Shown here one piece after another: positions 54,240-64,000 of a DNA stretch of 64,000 bases; within the stretch, counting starts at the first letter, position 1, and each line of letters starts with the position of its first letter. Origin of the DNA: Zeimonas sp032027205. GTDB taxonomy: Bacteria; Pseudomonadota; Gammaproteobacteria; Burkholderiales; Burkholderiaceae_E. The position numbers were made by a program, and so were the translations under genes. The stretch covers positions 1,612,001-1,676,000 of the forward strand of contig JAVSMN010000001.1 in the NCBI GenBank assembly GCA_032027205.1, given 5' to 3'. The notes below the pieces were generated by a model, which ran no database searches, was not told the DNA's origin, and worked only from the letters and a program-made list of their open reading frames with translations.

Positions 54240-54564
54240 CCACGTAGACCCAGGCGGTCCTGCCCGACGCGAGCTGCGCCGATACGCGCCGATAGGCGTC
54301 GACTTCGTAGCGGTCGGCCTCGGCAAGCTCGTCGTCGCTGATCTCGAATACCGTCCCGGCCACGCGGCTGTCGGGTCGGCCGTTGTGCCGCACGATCGGA
54401 TGATGCGTGCGTCCGCTCGCGGCGACGACCGCTTCGTCGTCGATGCGCACGAGCGACTGCTCGTATCCGATCAGCTCGTCGGNGTATCCCGTGAGCCGCC
54501 GGTGGAAGGTGGCGAGCTGCACGCCTTCCTGCTGCAAGGTTCCATAGGAGAACAGAAGGGGCAT
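54217..54564 (-). CDS. Gamma-glutamylcyclotransferase (AIG2-like) protein
   Basis: 115 residues. MPLLFSYGTLQQEGVQ is the AIG2/GGCT start; GTVFEISDDELAEADRYEVDAYRRV contains the expected catalytic acid region and the typical E-x-D-x-Y. Proteins of this fold release 5-oxoproline from gamma-glutamyl compounds, though many members are uncharacterised. One ambiguous base (54483) at a first codon position. Start at 54564 begins the fold. Confidence 0.87.
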   Translation of the reverse strand: MPLLFSYGTLQQEGVQLATFHRRLTGYXDELIGYEQSLVRIDDEAVVAASGRTHHPIVRHNGRPDSRVAGTVFEISDDELAEADRYEVDAYRRVSAQLASGRTAWVYVDAGVETR

Positions 54565-54698
54565 CGATTTCTCCGTTGCCGAAGATCCAAGCGGGGCCGC
54601 TCTTTCAGCGTAGCCGCTTTCGTTCCTGCAGTGAAAGCGCCTGTGAAGCTCGCGATATCCCGCGGCTACTGCACGCATCGGGCGAGGATTGCGCCGAT

Positions 54699-55097
54699 TC
54701 AGCGCTGGCCCGCGTCGGGCAACTCGTGCAGGGCTGACAGCCAGGGCATCGCGGACGCCGTCCAGATCTGCTCGCGCGGCTCGAGCCCGGCGCGCTGCGT
54801 CACGCAACCGGTCCGGATCATCACGTGCGTGGCGCCTTCGGTGGCGCAGGCAAACAGCGGCGTCCCGCAGTCGGGGCAGAACGCCTGCACTCGGTGGTTT
54901 CCGCTTTGCGCGACCTTCACGTAGCGTTTCGGCTCGCCGAGCAGCGCGAAGCGCTCGATCGGCGCGGCAACGGAGACGCGAAACGGCGAACCCGAGAGCA
55001 CCTGGCAGTCGGTGCAATGGCAGANGGAAACGCGCGAAGGGTCGACCTCGGCCGTGAACGAAATTCTTCCGCAGTGGCACCTGCCGTCGATCTTCAT
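54699..55097 (-). CDS. GFA-family protein (glutathione-dependent formaldehyde-activating enzyme-like)
   Basis: 132 residues. Zinc-binding cysteines follow the GFA pattern: GRCHCGRISFTAE, CHCTDCQVLSGSPF and AFCPDCGTPLF. Gfa helps formaldehyde react with glutathione in Paracoccus, but most homologues have no tested function. One ambiguous base (55025) affects the residue before CHCTDC. It lies in a run of small minus-strand stress-type genes. Confidence 0.9.
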   Translation of the reverse strand: MKIDGRCHCGRISFTAEVDPSRVSXCHCTDCQVLSGSPFRVSVAAPIERFALLGEPKRYVKVAQSGNHRVQAFCPDCGTPLFACATEGATHVMIRTGCVTQRAGLEPREQIWTASAMPWLSALHELPDAGQR

Positions 55098-55134
55098 CGT
55101 GTATTCCCGTTCCCGGTTGCGAGTTCCGATGCCG

Positions 55135-55791
55135 TCACCGTTCGTGTTTCCTTCGCAGCACGACGTGCGTAGCGCTTCGCGTGGGCACGTGCTCGATGCA
55201 TTCGTAGCCGAGCGCCGGCAGATCGAAGCCGGCGAACAGGTGCTCTCCGGAGCCGAGCAGCACCGGCGCGATGGCGAGATGCATCTCGTCGATCGAGCGC
55301 GCCTGCAGGTACTGCCGGATTGTCGAAACGCCGCCGCCGATGCGGACGTCCTGGCCCTTCGCTGCCGCGACTGCACGCGACAGCGCAGCCTCGATCCCGT
55401 CGGTGACGAAATGGAAGGTCGTTCCGCCGTTCATCTCGATTGGCGCGCGCGCGTGATGCGTCAGCACGAACACCGGACACCGGTACGGCGGCTCGTCGCC
55501 CCACCATCCCTTCCAGCTGTCGTCGGGCCACGGTCCGCGCACCGGGCCGAACATGTTGCGGCCGAGGATCCATGCGCCCACGTTGCGGAACCCGCGCGCG
55601 ACGAAGTCGTCGTCGACGCCGGTCTCGCCGCTGTCGACGCCGAGGACGCGCTGCCGGAAAGTGCGGGTGGCGACGGCCCATCCGTGCAGCGCCATGCCGC
55701 CGCGGCCGAGCGGGTTTTCGAGGCTCTGCCCGGGGCCTGCACCGTAACCGTCGAGCGAGAGTGCGAAGCTGGCGACGCGTATCGAGGACAT
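55135..55791 (-). CDS. Dihydrofolate reductase family protein (RibD C-terminal-like)
   Basis: 218 residues. SSIRVASFALSLDGYGAGPGQ is the first strand and loop, WILGRNMFGPVRGPW the central part, and VRIGGGVSTIRQYLQARSIDEMHLAIAPVLLGSGEHLF the NADPH-site Gly run plus C-terminal helix. This matches the RibD_C/DHFR-like group, not folate DHFR proper. Such proteins reduce unknown substrates. Confidence 0.9.
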   Translation of the reverse strand: MSSIRVASFALSLDGYGAGPGQSLENPLGRGGMALHGWAVATRTFRQRVLGVDSGETGVDDDFVARGFRNVGAWILGRNMFGPVRGPWPDDSWKGWWGDEPPYRCPVFVLTHHARAPIEMNGGTTFHFVTDGIEAALSRAVAAAKGQDVRIGGGVSTIRQYLQARSIDEMHLAIAPVLLGSGEHLFAGFDLPALGYECIEHVPTRSATHVVLRRKHER

Positions 55792-55810
55792 CAGGGATTC
55801 CCTCTCTAGA

Positions 55811-56368
55811 TCAGGGAACGGCGATCTTGCCCAGCACTTCGATTTCGCCGCGTTCGTTCGCGCGGCCGACGAGCAGCTCGCCGTCGGCGATCAATTCCAT
55901 CGTCAACTGGTCGATGTTCGGCCGATGACTGACGAACACGATCGGCGCCTTGCCGCGGTTGCCGGCGATCAACGACAGCGCCTTCGCCTCGTAGGCCTTC
56001 GCGCGAACGGCGTCGGCGCTGGCCACCTCGCGCAGGTCGGGATCGGTGAGTGGCGCGGAGCCGAACGCTGCGCGCGCCGTCTGCAGGCAGCGGCACATCG
56101 GCGAGCTGATGACCACCGGCGCGATGCCGTGCGACGCGAACGCGTTGCCGATGCTGCGTGCGTGCGCCTTGCCCTTGCCGCTTAGCACGAGTTCTCCCTT
56201 GCACTGCCCGCTTTCGTCCCAGGCCAGCGGATGACCGCCGGTCGATTCGGTGTGCCGCATCAGAACCACGAGGTTCTCGTCGGTCTGCAGCCGGCTCCAG
56301 AGCGGGTCGTCGGCCAGGGCCGCGCAGGGAAGCGCGGCGATGAACAGCATGGCAATCGGCTTTCGCAT
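55811..56368 (-). CDS. Secreted histidine phosphatase family protein
   Basis: 185 residues. A signal peptide (MRKPIAMLFIAALPCAALA) precedes the phosphohistidine motif VVLMRHTEST (R38, H39); the second catalytic His is in IVFVSHRPNIDQLTM. The short branch-2-like form is typical of periplasmic or secreted members such as lipopolysaccharide heptose phosphatases; substrate not readable. Last gene of the minus-strand run that begins with DUF1772. Confidence 0.88.
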   Translation of the reverse strand: MRKPIAMLFIAALPCAALADDPLWSRLQTDENLVVLMRHTESTGGHPLAWDESGQCKGELVLSGKGKAHARSIGNAFASHGIAPVVISSPMCRCLQTARAAFGSAPLTDPDLREVASADAVRAKAYEAKALSLIAGNRGKAPIVFVSHRPNIDQLTMELIADGELLVGRANERGEIEVLGKIAVP

Positions 56369-56554
56369 CGAAGGCCTCGCGTCCAGGACGATGAGCTCCC
56401 GTTATACGCCTGCACGTGCGGCGCGCGACGCGCGGGTGGTGCGAATGGCCCGACACGACGACGTCGACGCGCTCGCCGAGCGCGGAGCGCACCTTGCCTT
56501 CGAGGATGCGAGCACCGGATGGCTGCACGCGATAGCATCGCCACGATTTCCACG

Positions 56555-57208
56555 ATGGAGACGAACGTGAAGCTCTGCGGATTCCGCATCAGCAACTATC
56601 ACAACAAGGTCCGGCTCGTGCTGCTCGAGAAGGGCATCGCGCACGAGGAGGACGACGCATGCAAGCCGTCGCAGGAGGAGGCCTTCCTCGAACGCTCGGT
56701 GCTCGGCAAGGTGCCGTTCCTCGAGGTCGACGGCGCGGTGCTCACCGAGTCGGACGTCATCTGCGAGTACCTGGAGGATGCGCATCCGCAGCGCCCGCTG
56801 CTGCCGAAGGATCCGCTGGCGCGCGCGAAGGTGCGCGAACTGAACCGTTGCATCGAGCTGCACGTGGAGCTCGTCGCACGGCGGCTGTACAAGGAGGCGT
56901 TCTTCGGCGGCAAGGTGTCCGACGAGACGAAACGCGAGGTCGAGCGCACGCTGGAGAAGGGCGTGCGCGCACTGGCGCGGCTGGCTCGATTCGAGCCCTT
57001 TGTGGCCGGCTCGATGCTCACGCTCGCCGACTGCGCCGCCTTCGTGCACCTGCCGATCGTCTCGATGGCGTCGAAGTCGATCTACGGGCGCGACGTGCTC
57101 GAGCCGATCGCGCCGCTGAAGGACTACCTGAAGAGACTCGGCGAGCGCGAGTGCTTCGCGCGGGTGAACCGCGATCGTCGGGAGGCGACGGCGGCGATGC
57201 AACGCTGA
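56555..57208 (+). CDS. Glutathione S-transferase
   Basis: 217 residues. The thioredoxin-like N-terminal domain shows KLCGFRISNYHNKVRLVLLEKGI and the cis-Pro segment GKVPFLEVDGAVLTESDVICEYL (ES binds glutathione). The C-terminal helical domain contains GSMLTLADCAAFVHLP with the capping-box motif. GSTs conjugate glutathione to electrophiles or reduce peroxides. The gene fits the neighbouring GFA, GGCT-like and VOC genes in a thiol/detoxification setting. Confidence 0.92.
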   Translation: METNVKLCGFRISNYHNKVRLVLLEKGIAHEEDDACKPSQEEAFLERSVLGKVPFLEVDGAVLTESDVICEYLEDAHPQRPLLPKDPLARAKVRELNRCIELHVELVARRLYKEAFFGGKVSDETKREVERTLEKGVRALARLARFEPFVAGSMLTLADCAAFVHLPIVSMASKSIYGRDVLEPIAPLKDYLKRLGERECFARVNRDRREATAAMQR

Positions 57209-57331
57209 TCGAAAACGCAGCGCTTCGCGCCGTTCACGATACCGGCGCGTGCGTGCTGCGCCAACCCGTGCGCGGACCCGTGGCTGCGCCGACCCGCGCA
57301 GCCAGCCCGCGCCTGCGCTACTCGCCGCCGC

Positions 57332-58609
<1,278 letters not shown>

Positions 58610-58749
58610 GGCAGGGTTCCGGTTCGGGTGGTCGGCGCGGCCGCTTCGATGGGCCGCGCTTGCGAATCGGCGATTCTGCCAGTGACTTGCGGCGCCGGGC
58701 GTCGATATGCGCGTGCCGAAGATGCTGATTCCCGCGCGTTCGAACGGCC

Positions 58750-59733
58750 CTATCGGTTCGCGGCGCCCCCGGCGGTATCGGCGCCCGCCGCGCCCGCCGC
58801 GCCAGCCGGGATGCCCTCGATCGCCGGAGCCTCGCCCACGCGCTCGGCGAGGAAGGGCACGACGTCTCCGTCACGCGTGGCAACCGCGCCGATCATCCGA
58901 CCCGGCTCGACGCGGGCGTCGACGGTGCGCAGCGCTCCGTCCGTGTCGGTGAAGGCGAAGTGCACCTGGTCGCCCAGCATCCGCGCCTCGCGCATCGTCG
59001 TCTCGACGCCGGCGAGCGAGACGCGACCGTCGAGCATCTGGAAACGCTGGCCGATCTTCATCGTGGCGTCGATCGGGCCGCGCGACTGTTGCAGCTGAAG
59101 TTTCCAGTCGCCGCCGGCGTTGGCCGGAACGACCCACAGGTGCATCGAACGCAGCCCGATCTTCGAACTCTCCTCGGGTTCCCAGTCGCCCATGCGGAAC
59201 TCGCGCGATACGACGCGCGTTCCGGGCCTGGCTGCGAGCAGCGCGCTGCGTAGCCGCAGCGTGATCTCCTGGGTCAGGTACATGGTGACGACGGTCGCCG
59301 ACGAGAGATCCGCCGAGACCAGATCGCCCTGCTCGAAGGTGACCTGCCCGGAGACGCCCGCTTGCTCGGCGTTGCGCCGTGCCAACTCGACGAGGTTCGG
59401 GTCGTAGTCGATTCCGCGGGCGCGTGCGCCGAAGTCGCGCGCGGCGGCGATCGCGATCCTGCCGTCGCCCGATCCGAGATCGACGAGCGTATCGGATTCG
59501 CCGACCTGCCCGAGATGCAGCATCCGCGTGACCAGCGGATCGGGCGCCGCGACGCGAAGCGCCGCGCGCGCGGCCGGGTCGTCGCTCGGCCGCGGGCGGC
59601 CGCCAACTTCGTCCTGGACAGCGGATGTGGGGTCTGCGGCGCGCGCGGCGGGCATCGTTGCGAAGAGCCCGAGCGCAGCCGCGGCCGCTCCACAAGCCCG
59701 AAGAAAATCGCGTCGACACCGGCTCTTCGTCAT
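58750..59733 (-). CDS. Exported SAM-dependent methyltransferase-like protein
   Basis: 327 residues. A twin-arginine signal peptide (RRDFLRACGAAAAALGLF, cleavage near ARAAD) is followed by a class I methyltransferase core: MLHLGQVGESDTLVDLGSGDGRIAIAAARDFGARARGID with motif I DLGSGDGR, and FEQGDLVSADLS. SAM is made in the cytosol, so an exported member is unusual: it may act before folding and export, bind another ligand, or no longer methylate. The C-terminal half (WKLQLQQSRGPIDATMKIGQRF shape) is a beta-rich extension I do not recognise. The end is rich in Ala and Gly. Confidence 0.8.
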   Translation of the reverse strand: MTKSRCRRDFLRACGAAAAALGLFATMPAARAADPTSAVQDEVGGRPRPSDDPAARAALRVAAPDPLVTRMLHLGQVGESDTLVDLGSGDGRIAIAAARDFGARARGIDYDPNLVELARRNAEQAGVSGQVTFEQGDLVSADLSSATVVTMYLTQEITLRLRSALLAARPGTRVVSREFRMGDWEPEESSKIGLRSMHLWVVPANAGGDWKLQLQQSRGPIDATMKIGQRFQMLDGRVSLAGVETTMREARMLGDQVHFAFTDTDGALRTVDARVEPGRMIGAVATRDGDVVPFLAERVGEAPAIEGIPAGAAGAAGADTAGGAANR

Positions 59734-59776
59734 CGCTTCCTTCCCTGCGCGCGCCCCAAGCGCTTGCGCGCGCCTT

Positions 59777-60601
59777 TCAGCGCGCCGGAATCTCCTTCAT
59801 TACCTGAGCATAGGCGAGCAGCGCGAAGATCGCCGTGCCGCCGACGATGTTGCCGACCAGCGAAGGCAGGAAGAACCCGCCGACGAACTCGCCGATGCCG
59901 ATGCGCGCGTTCAGCAGCAGGAACCACGCTTCGATGCTTCCCGCGACGATGTGCGCGAAGCCACCGGCGGCGATGAGCCACGTCATGACGAGGACCACCA
60001 GGGTCTGGCTGTGCCCGGCGCCGGGCGTCATCCACACCAGCGTCGCCATCAGGAAGCCGGCGCCGATCGCGCGGATCGTCACCTCGAACCACGGCCCGCC
60101 GATCGCATGTTCGCTCACCGCGAGCATCGCGTCGAAGGTCTCGGGCGGAACCGCCGGCAGGAAGGTCGCGAATGCCGCCGAAATCAGCGTCCCGGTGAGA
60201 TTCGCGCACAGCACGATTGCCCAGTTGCGGGCGGCCGCGCCGAAGTTCGCCGCAGTGGGATCGGCCATCACCGGCAGCACCACGGTGATCGTGTTCTCGG
60301 TGAACAACTGCTGGCGCCCGAGGATCACGATGAGGAAGCCGATCGGGTAGCCGAGCGCGACCAGCAGTTCACGGCCGGCCATCTCCGGCAGGTGGCGCAT
60401 GAGCACTGCCTGCGCGACCAGCGAGAAGCTGATCGACAGTCCGGCAGCGAGCCCCGACCACCACAGCGAGATCGCCGGCCGCGCCATCTCCTCCTCGCCG
60501 TTGCGGCGCACGGCCTCGTAGATGATCGGCGACGGCGGCGTCGCGCGCCGCTCGACCTGCTCGATCTTCTTGCGGTCTTCCTGCTCCTGCGTCCTCGGCA
60601 T
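59777..60601 (-). CDS. Formate/nitrite transporter family protein, YfdC-like
   Basis: 274 residues, six hydrophobic helices. FNT features: GLAAGLSISFSLVAQAVLM, GYPIGFLIVILGRQQLFTENTI, NWAIVLCANLTGTLI, AGAGFLMATLVWM-like segment and FVGGFFLPSLVGNIVGGTAIF. The N-terminal 35 residues are cytosolic and acidic. YfdC-like members have no settled substrate. The pentameric channel family normally moves formate, nitrite or related anions. Confidence 0.88.
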   Translation of the reverse strand: MPRTQEQEDRKKIEQVERRATPPSPIIYEAVRRNGEEEMARPAISLWWSGLAAGLSISFSLVAQAVLMRHLPEMAGRELLVALGYPIGFLIVILGRQQLFTENTITVVLPVMADPTAANFGAAARNWAIVLCANLTGTLISAAFATFLPAVPPETFDAMLAVSEHAIGGPWFEVTIRAIGAGFLMATLVWMTPGAGHSQTLVVLVMTWLIAAGGFAHIVAGSIEAWFLLLNARIGIGEFVGGFFLPSLVGNIVGGTAIFALLAYAQVMKEIPAR

Positions 60602-60686
60602 CGCGGATCCTCGTTGATCGAAAACGCCCGCCGCAGCAAGGGCGCGGCCCGAGAACGTGCGGAGCTGCGCGCCCGCTCGCGCCCGG

Positions 60687-63600
60687 CTACCAGTCTCCGC
60701 CGATCGCGCGCAGCAGCGCCACGGTCGCTCCCAGGCGCCGGCCGCGCAGTGACAGCAGCGCCTGCTCGCTCTGCAGCACCGTCGTCTGCGCCTGGATCAC
60801 GTTCAGGTACGAGACCGTACCGGCCTTGTACTGCAACGTGACGATGTCCAGCGAGATGCGTGCGGCGGCCACCACCTCGCGCTGGACGCCCTCTTCGTCG
60901 GCCAGCACACGCAGCGCGACCAGGTTGTCTTCGACCTCCTGGAAGGCCTGCAGCACGGTCTGCCGATAGCCGGCGGCCGTTGCGTCGTAATCGGCGAGCG
61001 CCTGCTCGGTGGCCGCCTCGCGCGCCCCTGCGTCGAACAGCAGTGCGGCGAGCGCCGGGCCGAGCGACCAGACGCGGCTCGGCAGCGAGAACAGATCGCC
61101 GAATCGGCTCGCGCGCAGGCCGACGTCGGCGGACAGTGTCAGCGACGGAAAGTAGGCTGCGCGCGCGATGCCGATGCGCGCATTGGCTGCAGCCACCTGC
61201 CGCTCGGCGGCGGCGATGTCGGGGCGACGCTCGAGCAGCCGCGACGGCAGGCCGGGCGGGACCGGCGGCGTGGTTGCTCGCAGCGGCTGCTCGTCGAGCG
61301 CGAACGTCGACGGCGCGCGCCCGGTGAGCATGGCAATCGCATGCTCGAGCTGCGCGCGGGCGATGCCGACGTCCATGCGCTGCGCCTCGACGGTCTTCAG
61401 TTGTGCCTGCGCCTGCGCGACGTCGGCCCGCGTGGCCACGCCGGCGGCCAGCCGATCGCGCGTGAGTTGGAGCGAGCGCTCGTACGAAGCGACCGTCTCG
61501 CCGAGAAGGCGGCGCTGCGCATCGGCCACGCGCAACTGGAAATAGCTCTGCGCGAGCAGCGCGTGCGTGGACAGGCGCGCGGCGGCAAGCTCCGCTGCCC
61601 CGCCCTCGGCGCCGGCCTGCGCGGCGGCGACGCTTGCGCGCACGCGCCCCCACAGGTCGACCTCCCAGCTGGCCGATGCGTCTACGCCGAAGATGTCGCC
61701 GGTGATTCCGCTCGCGGATCGGCCGCGGCTTGCCGAAGCGCCCGCCGAGACGGCCGGATACAGCCCGGCGCGCGCGGCGACGACCGCAGCGCGCGCGCCG
61801 CGAAGCCGGGCCTCGGCGATGCGCAGGTTCTGGTTTGCGCGGTCGGCGTCGGCGATCAGCGATTCGAGTACCGGGTCGTCGAAAACCTCCCACGAGACGG
61901 CCGCTGCGTGCAGGTCGGGCTGCGCGGGTTGCCAGACGCCGGTCGCTTGCGCTTCCTTGTACTCGGGCGGGACGAGAATCGCCGGTCGCTCGTATTCGGG
62001 GGCCGTCGCGCAGCCGGCGAGCAGCACGGCGGCAGCGCACAGCGCGAGCAGGCGCAGCGGGTGCACGATGTGCGCGGTCGACGCGGCGCCGGGCGCGCGT
62101 CGACGCTGCGTCCAGCGCAGTCGCAGCCGGTCGAGCGCGAGATAGACGACCGGCGTCGTGTACAGCGTGAGCAATTGGCTCACTGCGAGGCCGCCGACGA
62201 TCGCGATGCCCAACGGCCTGCGCAACTCGGCGCCGTCTCCGGCGCCCAGCGCCAACGGCACCGCGCCGAGCATCGCTGCCACCGTCGTCATCAGGATCGG
62301 ACGAAAGCGCAGACGGCAGGCGCGGTGGATCGCCTCGCGTGGCGACAGCCCGTGCTCGCGCTCGGCGGCCAGCGCGAAGTCGATCAGGATGATCGCGTTC
62401 TTCTTGACGATGCCGATCAGCAGCAGCACGCCGATCAGCGCGATGACGCTGAACTCGGTGCCGGTGGCCATCAGCGCGAGCAGCGCGCCGACGCCGGCCG
62501 ACGGCAGCGTCGACAGGATCGTGATCGGGTGCACGAGGCTCTCGTAGAGGATGCCGAGCACCAGATAGACGGTGACGAGCGCGGCGAGGATCAGCAGCGG
62601 CTGGTTGGCCACCGACTTCTGGAACGCGCTCGCGGTGCCTTCGAAGCCGTGTTGCAGTGTGGACGGCGCGCCGATGCGCGCGATCGCATCCTCGATCGCG
62701 TCGGTTGCCTGCGACAGCGAGACCCCCTCGGACAGGCCGAAGGATATCGTCGACGCGACGAATCCGGCGTCGTGGCTGACGCCCAGCGGCGTCGTCGTCG
62801 GGCGCCAGCTGGCGAAGGTGGATAACGGCACCGGCTCGCCGGCGGCATTCAGCACGCTCAGCATGCGCAGGTCCTCGGGACTGTCGCGGAACTGCGCGTC
62901 GACGTCGAGCACGACGTGGTACTGGTTCAGCGCCTCGTAGATGGTCGATACCTGCCGCTGCCCGTAGGCGTCGTTGAGCAGGTTCGTCACCTGCCGCGTG
63001 CGGATCCCCAGGCGCGCGGCCGCGTCGCGGTCGATGGTCAGCGTGACCTGGCTGCCCTTGTCCTCGGCGTCGGTATCGATGTCGACCAGTTGCGGCAGGC
63101 GGCTCATCGCGTTGCGGATGCGCGGCTCCCACAGCCGCAGCTCGTTCAGGTCGTCGCTCTTCAGCGTGTACTGGTAGGTGGAGCTGCTCTCGCGGCCGCC
63201 GACGCGGATCTCGCTCTGCCCGACCATGTACAGGCGCGCGCCCGGCACCTTCGCCGCCTTGCGCATCCGCGCGATCACCTCGTCGGTGCTCTCGCCGCGC
63301 TGCGCCAGCGGCGTCAGCGAGATGAACATCGAGCCGCCGTTCAGGCGCGAGCCTCCGGTGTAGCCAGTCACGTTGGCAACCGCCGGGTCGCGGCGCACGA
63401 TGTCCATGAACGTGCGCAGCTTTTCCTGCATGGCGCTCGACGAGATGCTCTGGTCGCCGCGCACCGACGCGTAGATGCGGCCGGTGTCCTGCGCGGGAAA
63501 GAAGCCCTTGGGCACGATCGTGTACAGCCAGACGTTCAGCGCGATCGTCGCGGCTAGGACGAGCAGCATCAGCCAGCGATGGTCGAGCGCCCAGCCGACG

Positions 63601-64000
63601 CTGCGCGAATAGCCGGCAGCGACGCGCTCGAAGCCGCGGCGAGCGAAGCGCGCGGCACCTGTGTCGCGCTCGCGCGCGCGCACCGAGCCGAGGAGGCGCG
63701 CGCCCAGCATCGGCGTCGTCGTCAGCGAAACGATGAGCGAGATCAGGATCGCCACCGACAGCACGATGCCGAATTCGCGGAAATAGCGTCCGATCAGTCC
63801 GCCCATCGCGAGGATCGGAATGAACACGGCGATCAATGACAGGCTGATCGCCACGACGGTGAACCCGACCTCGCGCACGCCGTGGATCGCCGCCTCGAAG
63901 CGTCCTTCTCCGGCCTCGCGCCGGCGCGCGATGTTCTCGACGACGACGATCGCATCGTCGACGACGAAGCCGGTGGCGATCGTCAACGCCATCAGCGACA
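60687..64000 (-). CDS. RND efflux permease (MdtC-like, partial) read in one frame with an outer membrane efflux lipoprotein
   Basis: The frame is open from the window edge to 60687. Its first part is the C-terminal two thirds of an HAE1 RND permease: TGFVVDDAIVVVENIARR with the proton-relay Asp pair, FFPAQDTGRIYASVRGDQS, KKNAIILIDFALAAERE and RLRFRPILMTTVAAMLGAVPLAL. After QRRRAPGAASTA there is no stop; the frame continues as a NodT-type outer membrane factor with lipobox VLLAGC and all efflux repeats (WEVFDDPVLESLI, WEVDLWGRVRASV, LLERRPDIAAAE, QAFQEVEDNLVAL). An in-frame GTG at 62066 would start that part alone, 459 residues. True fusion, internal start or assembly error are all possible. 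The permease N terminus lies outside the window. Confidence 0.87.
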   Translation of the reverse strand, partial: SLMALTIATGFVVDDAIVVVENIARRREAGEGRFEAAIHGVREVGFTVVAISLSLIAVFIPILAMGGLIGRYFREFGIVLSVAILISLIVSLTTTPMLGARLLGSVRARERDTGAARFARRGFERVAAGYSRSVGWALDHRWLMLLVLAATIALNVWLYTIVPKGFFPAQDTGRIYASVRGDQSISSSAMQEKLRTFMDIVRRDPAVANVTGYTGGSRLNGGSMFISLTPLAQRGESTDEVIARMRKAAKVPGARLYMVGQSEIRVGGRESSSTYQYTLKSDDLNELRLWEPRIRNAMSRLPQLVDIDTDAEDKGSQVTLTIDRDAAARLGIRTRQVTNLLNDAYGQRQVSTIYEALNQYHVVLDVDAQFRDSPEDLRMLSVLNAAGEPVPLSTFASWRPTTTPLGVSHDAGFVASTISFGLSEGVSLSQATDAIEDAIARIGAPSTLQHGFEGTASAFQKSVANQPLLILAALVTVYLVLGILYESLVHPITILSTLPSAGVGALLALMATGTEFSVIALIGVLLLIGIVKKNAIILIDFALAAEREHGLSPREAIHRACRLRFRPILMTTVAAMLGAVPLALGAGDGAELRRPLGIAIVGGLAVSQLLTLYTTPVVYLALDRLRLRWTQRRRAPGAASTAHIVHPLRLLALCAAAVLLAGCATAPEYERPAILVPPEYKEAQATGVWQPAQPDLHAAAVSWEVFDDPVLESLIADADRANQNLRIAEARLRGARAAVVAARAGLYPAVSAGASASRGRSASGITGDIFGVDASASWEVDLWGRVRASVAAAQAGAEGGAAELAAARLSTHALLAQSYFQLRVADAQRRLLGETVASYERSLQLTRDRLAAGVATRADVAQAQAQLKTVEAQRMDVGIARAQLEHAIAMLTGRAPSTFALDEQPLRATTPPVPPGLPSRLLERRPDIAAAERQVAAANARIGIARAAYFPSLTLSADVGLRASRFGDLFSLPSRVWSLGPALAALLFDAGAREAATEQALADYDATAAGYRQTVLQAFQEVEDNLVALRVLADEEGVQREVVAAARISLDIVTLQYKAGTVSYLNVIQAQTTVLQSEQALLSLRGRRLGATVALLRAIGGDW

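Noticed and set aside
58610..58749. Possible SAM or SAH riboswitch before metY
   Set aside because: No conserved riboswitch core or convincing pairing could be traced in these 140 bases.

Overview
The window looks like a chromosomal segment of a high-GC betaproteobacterium, most likely Burkholderiales. It carries the conserved origin-region order yidD?-rnpA-rpmH <-> dnaA-dnaN-gyrB, and its other proteins are of types common in that order: BenE, LivKHMGF, DUF2917, NodT-type outer membrane factors and many two-component proteins. I saw no tRNA, rRNA, insertion sequence, prophage or CRISPR array. Eighteen ambiguous bases and at least one single-base frameshift point to a draft or metagenome-derived consensus.

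Layout. 1-6104: replication core, with a candidate origin in the dnaA-dnaN gap. 6162-12598: seven signalling genes on the minus strand (CHASE3 histidine kinase, single-domain receiver, receiver-kinase hybrid, LuxR-type regulator, active-looking diguanylate cyclase, second kinase, degenerate GGDEF protein). Two of them share a 45-bp bipartite upstream element. 12763-16511: metallo-hydrolase/dadA pair, beta carbonic anhydrase, NnrU-like membrane protein. 16562-19578: rubredoxin reductase, rubredoxin and rubrerythrin, divergent from oxyR; together a plausible NADH-to-peroxide electron chain under peroxide control. 19655-27140: BenE benzoate transporter facing a six-gene Liv-type ABC transporter/aldehyde dehydrogenase operon, probably for an aromatic or other carboxylic compound. 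27306-30610: glycogen-debranching-like glucosidase with a GT4 glycosyltransferase. 30679-31625: a 12-G tract, a wrecked MazG-like gene and a Mut7-C protein.

31641-44662: several more two-component proteins, a GNAT/MFS pair, and a SARP-like regulator coupled to an SMR exporter and divergent from a methyltransferase. 44771-46184: two DUF2917 paralogues around a DUF937 gene and a tiny 29-codon frame. 46189-52188: complete tripartite RND efflux operon. 52137-56368: run of small minus-strand stress or detoxification genes (two DUF1772-like membrane proteins, VOC, PaiB-like, gamma-glutamylcyclotransferase-like, GFA, DHFR-like, histidine phosphatase). 56555-60601: glutathione S-transferase, metY-type sulfhydrylase, Tat-exported methyltransferase, FNT-family channel. 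60687-64000: an MdtC-like RND permease, cut by the window edge, whose frame runs without a stop into a NodT-type outer membrane lipoprotein.

Starts were chosen from ribosome-binding sites, start/stop overlaps and family length; those resting on weak evidence are flagged.
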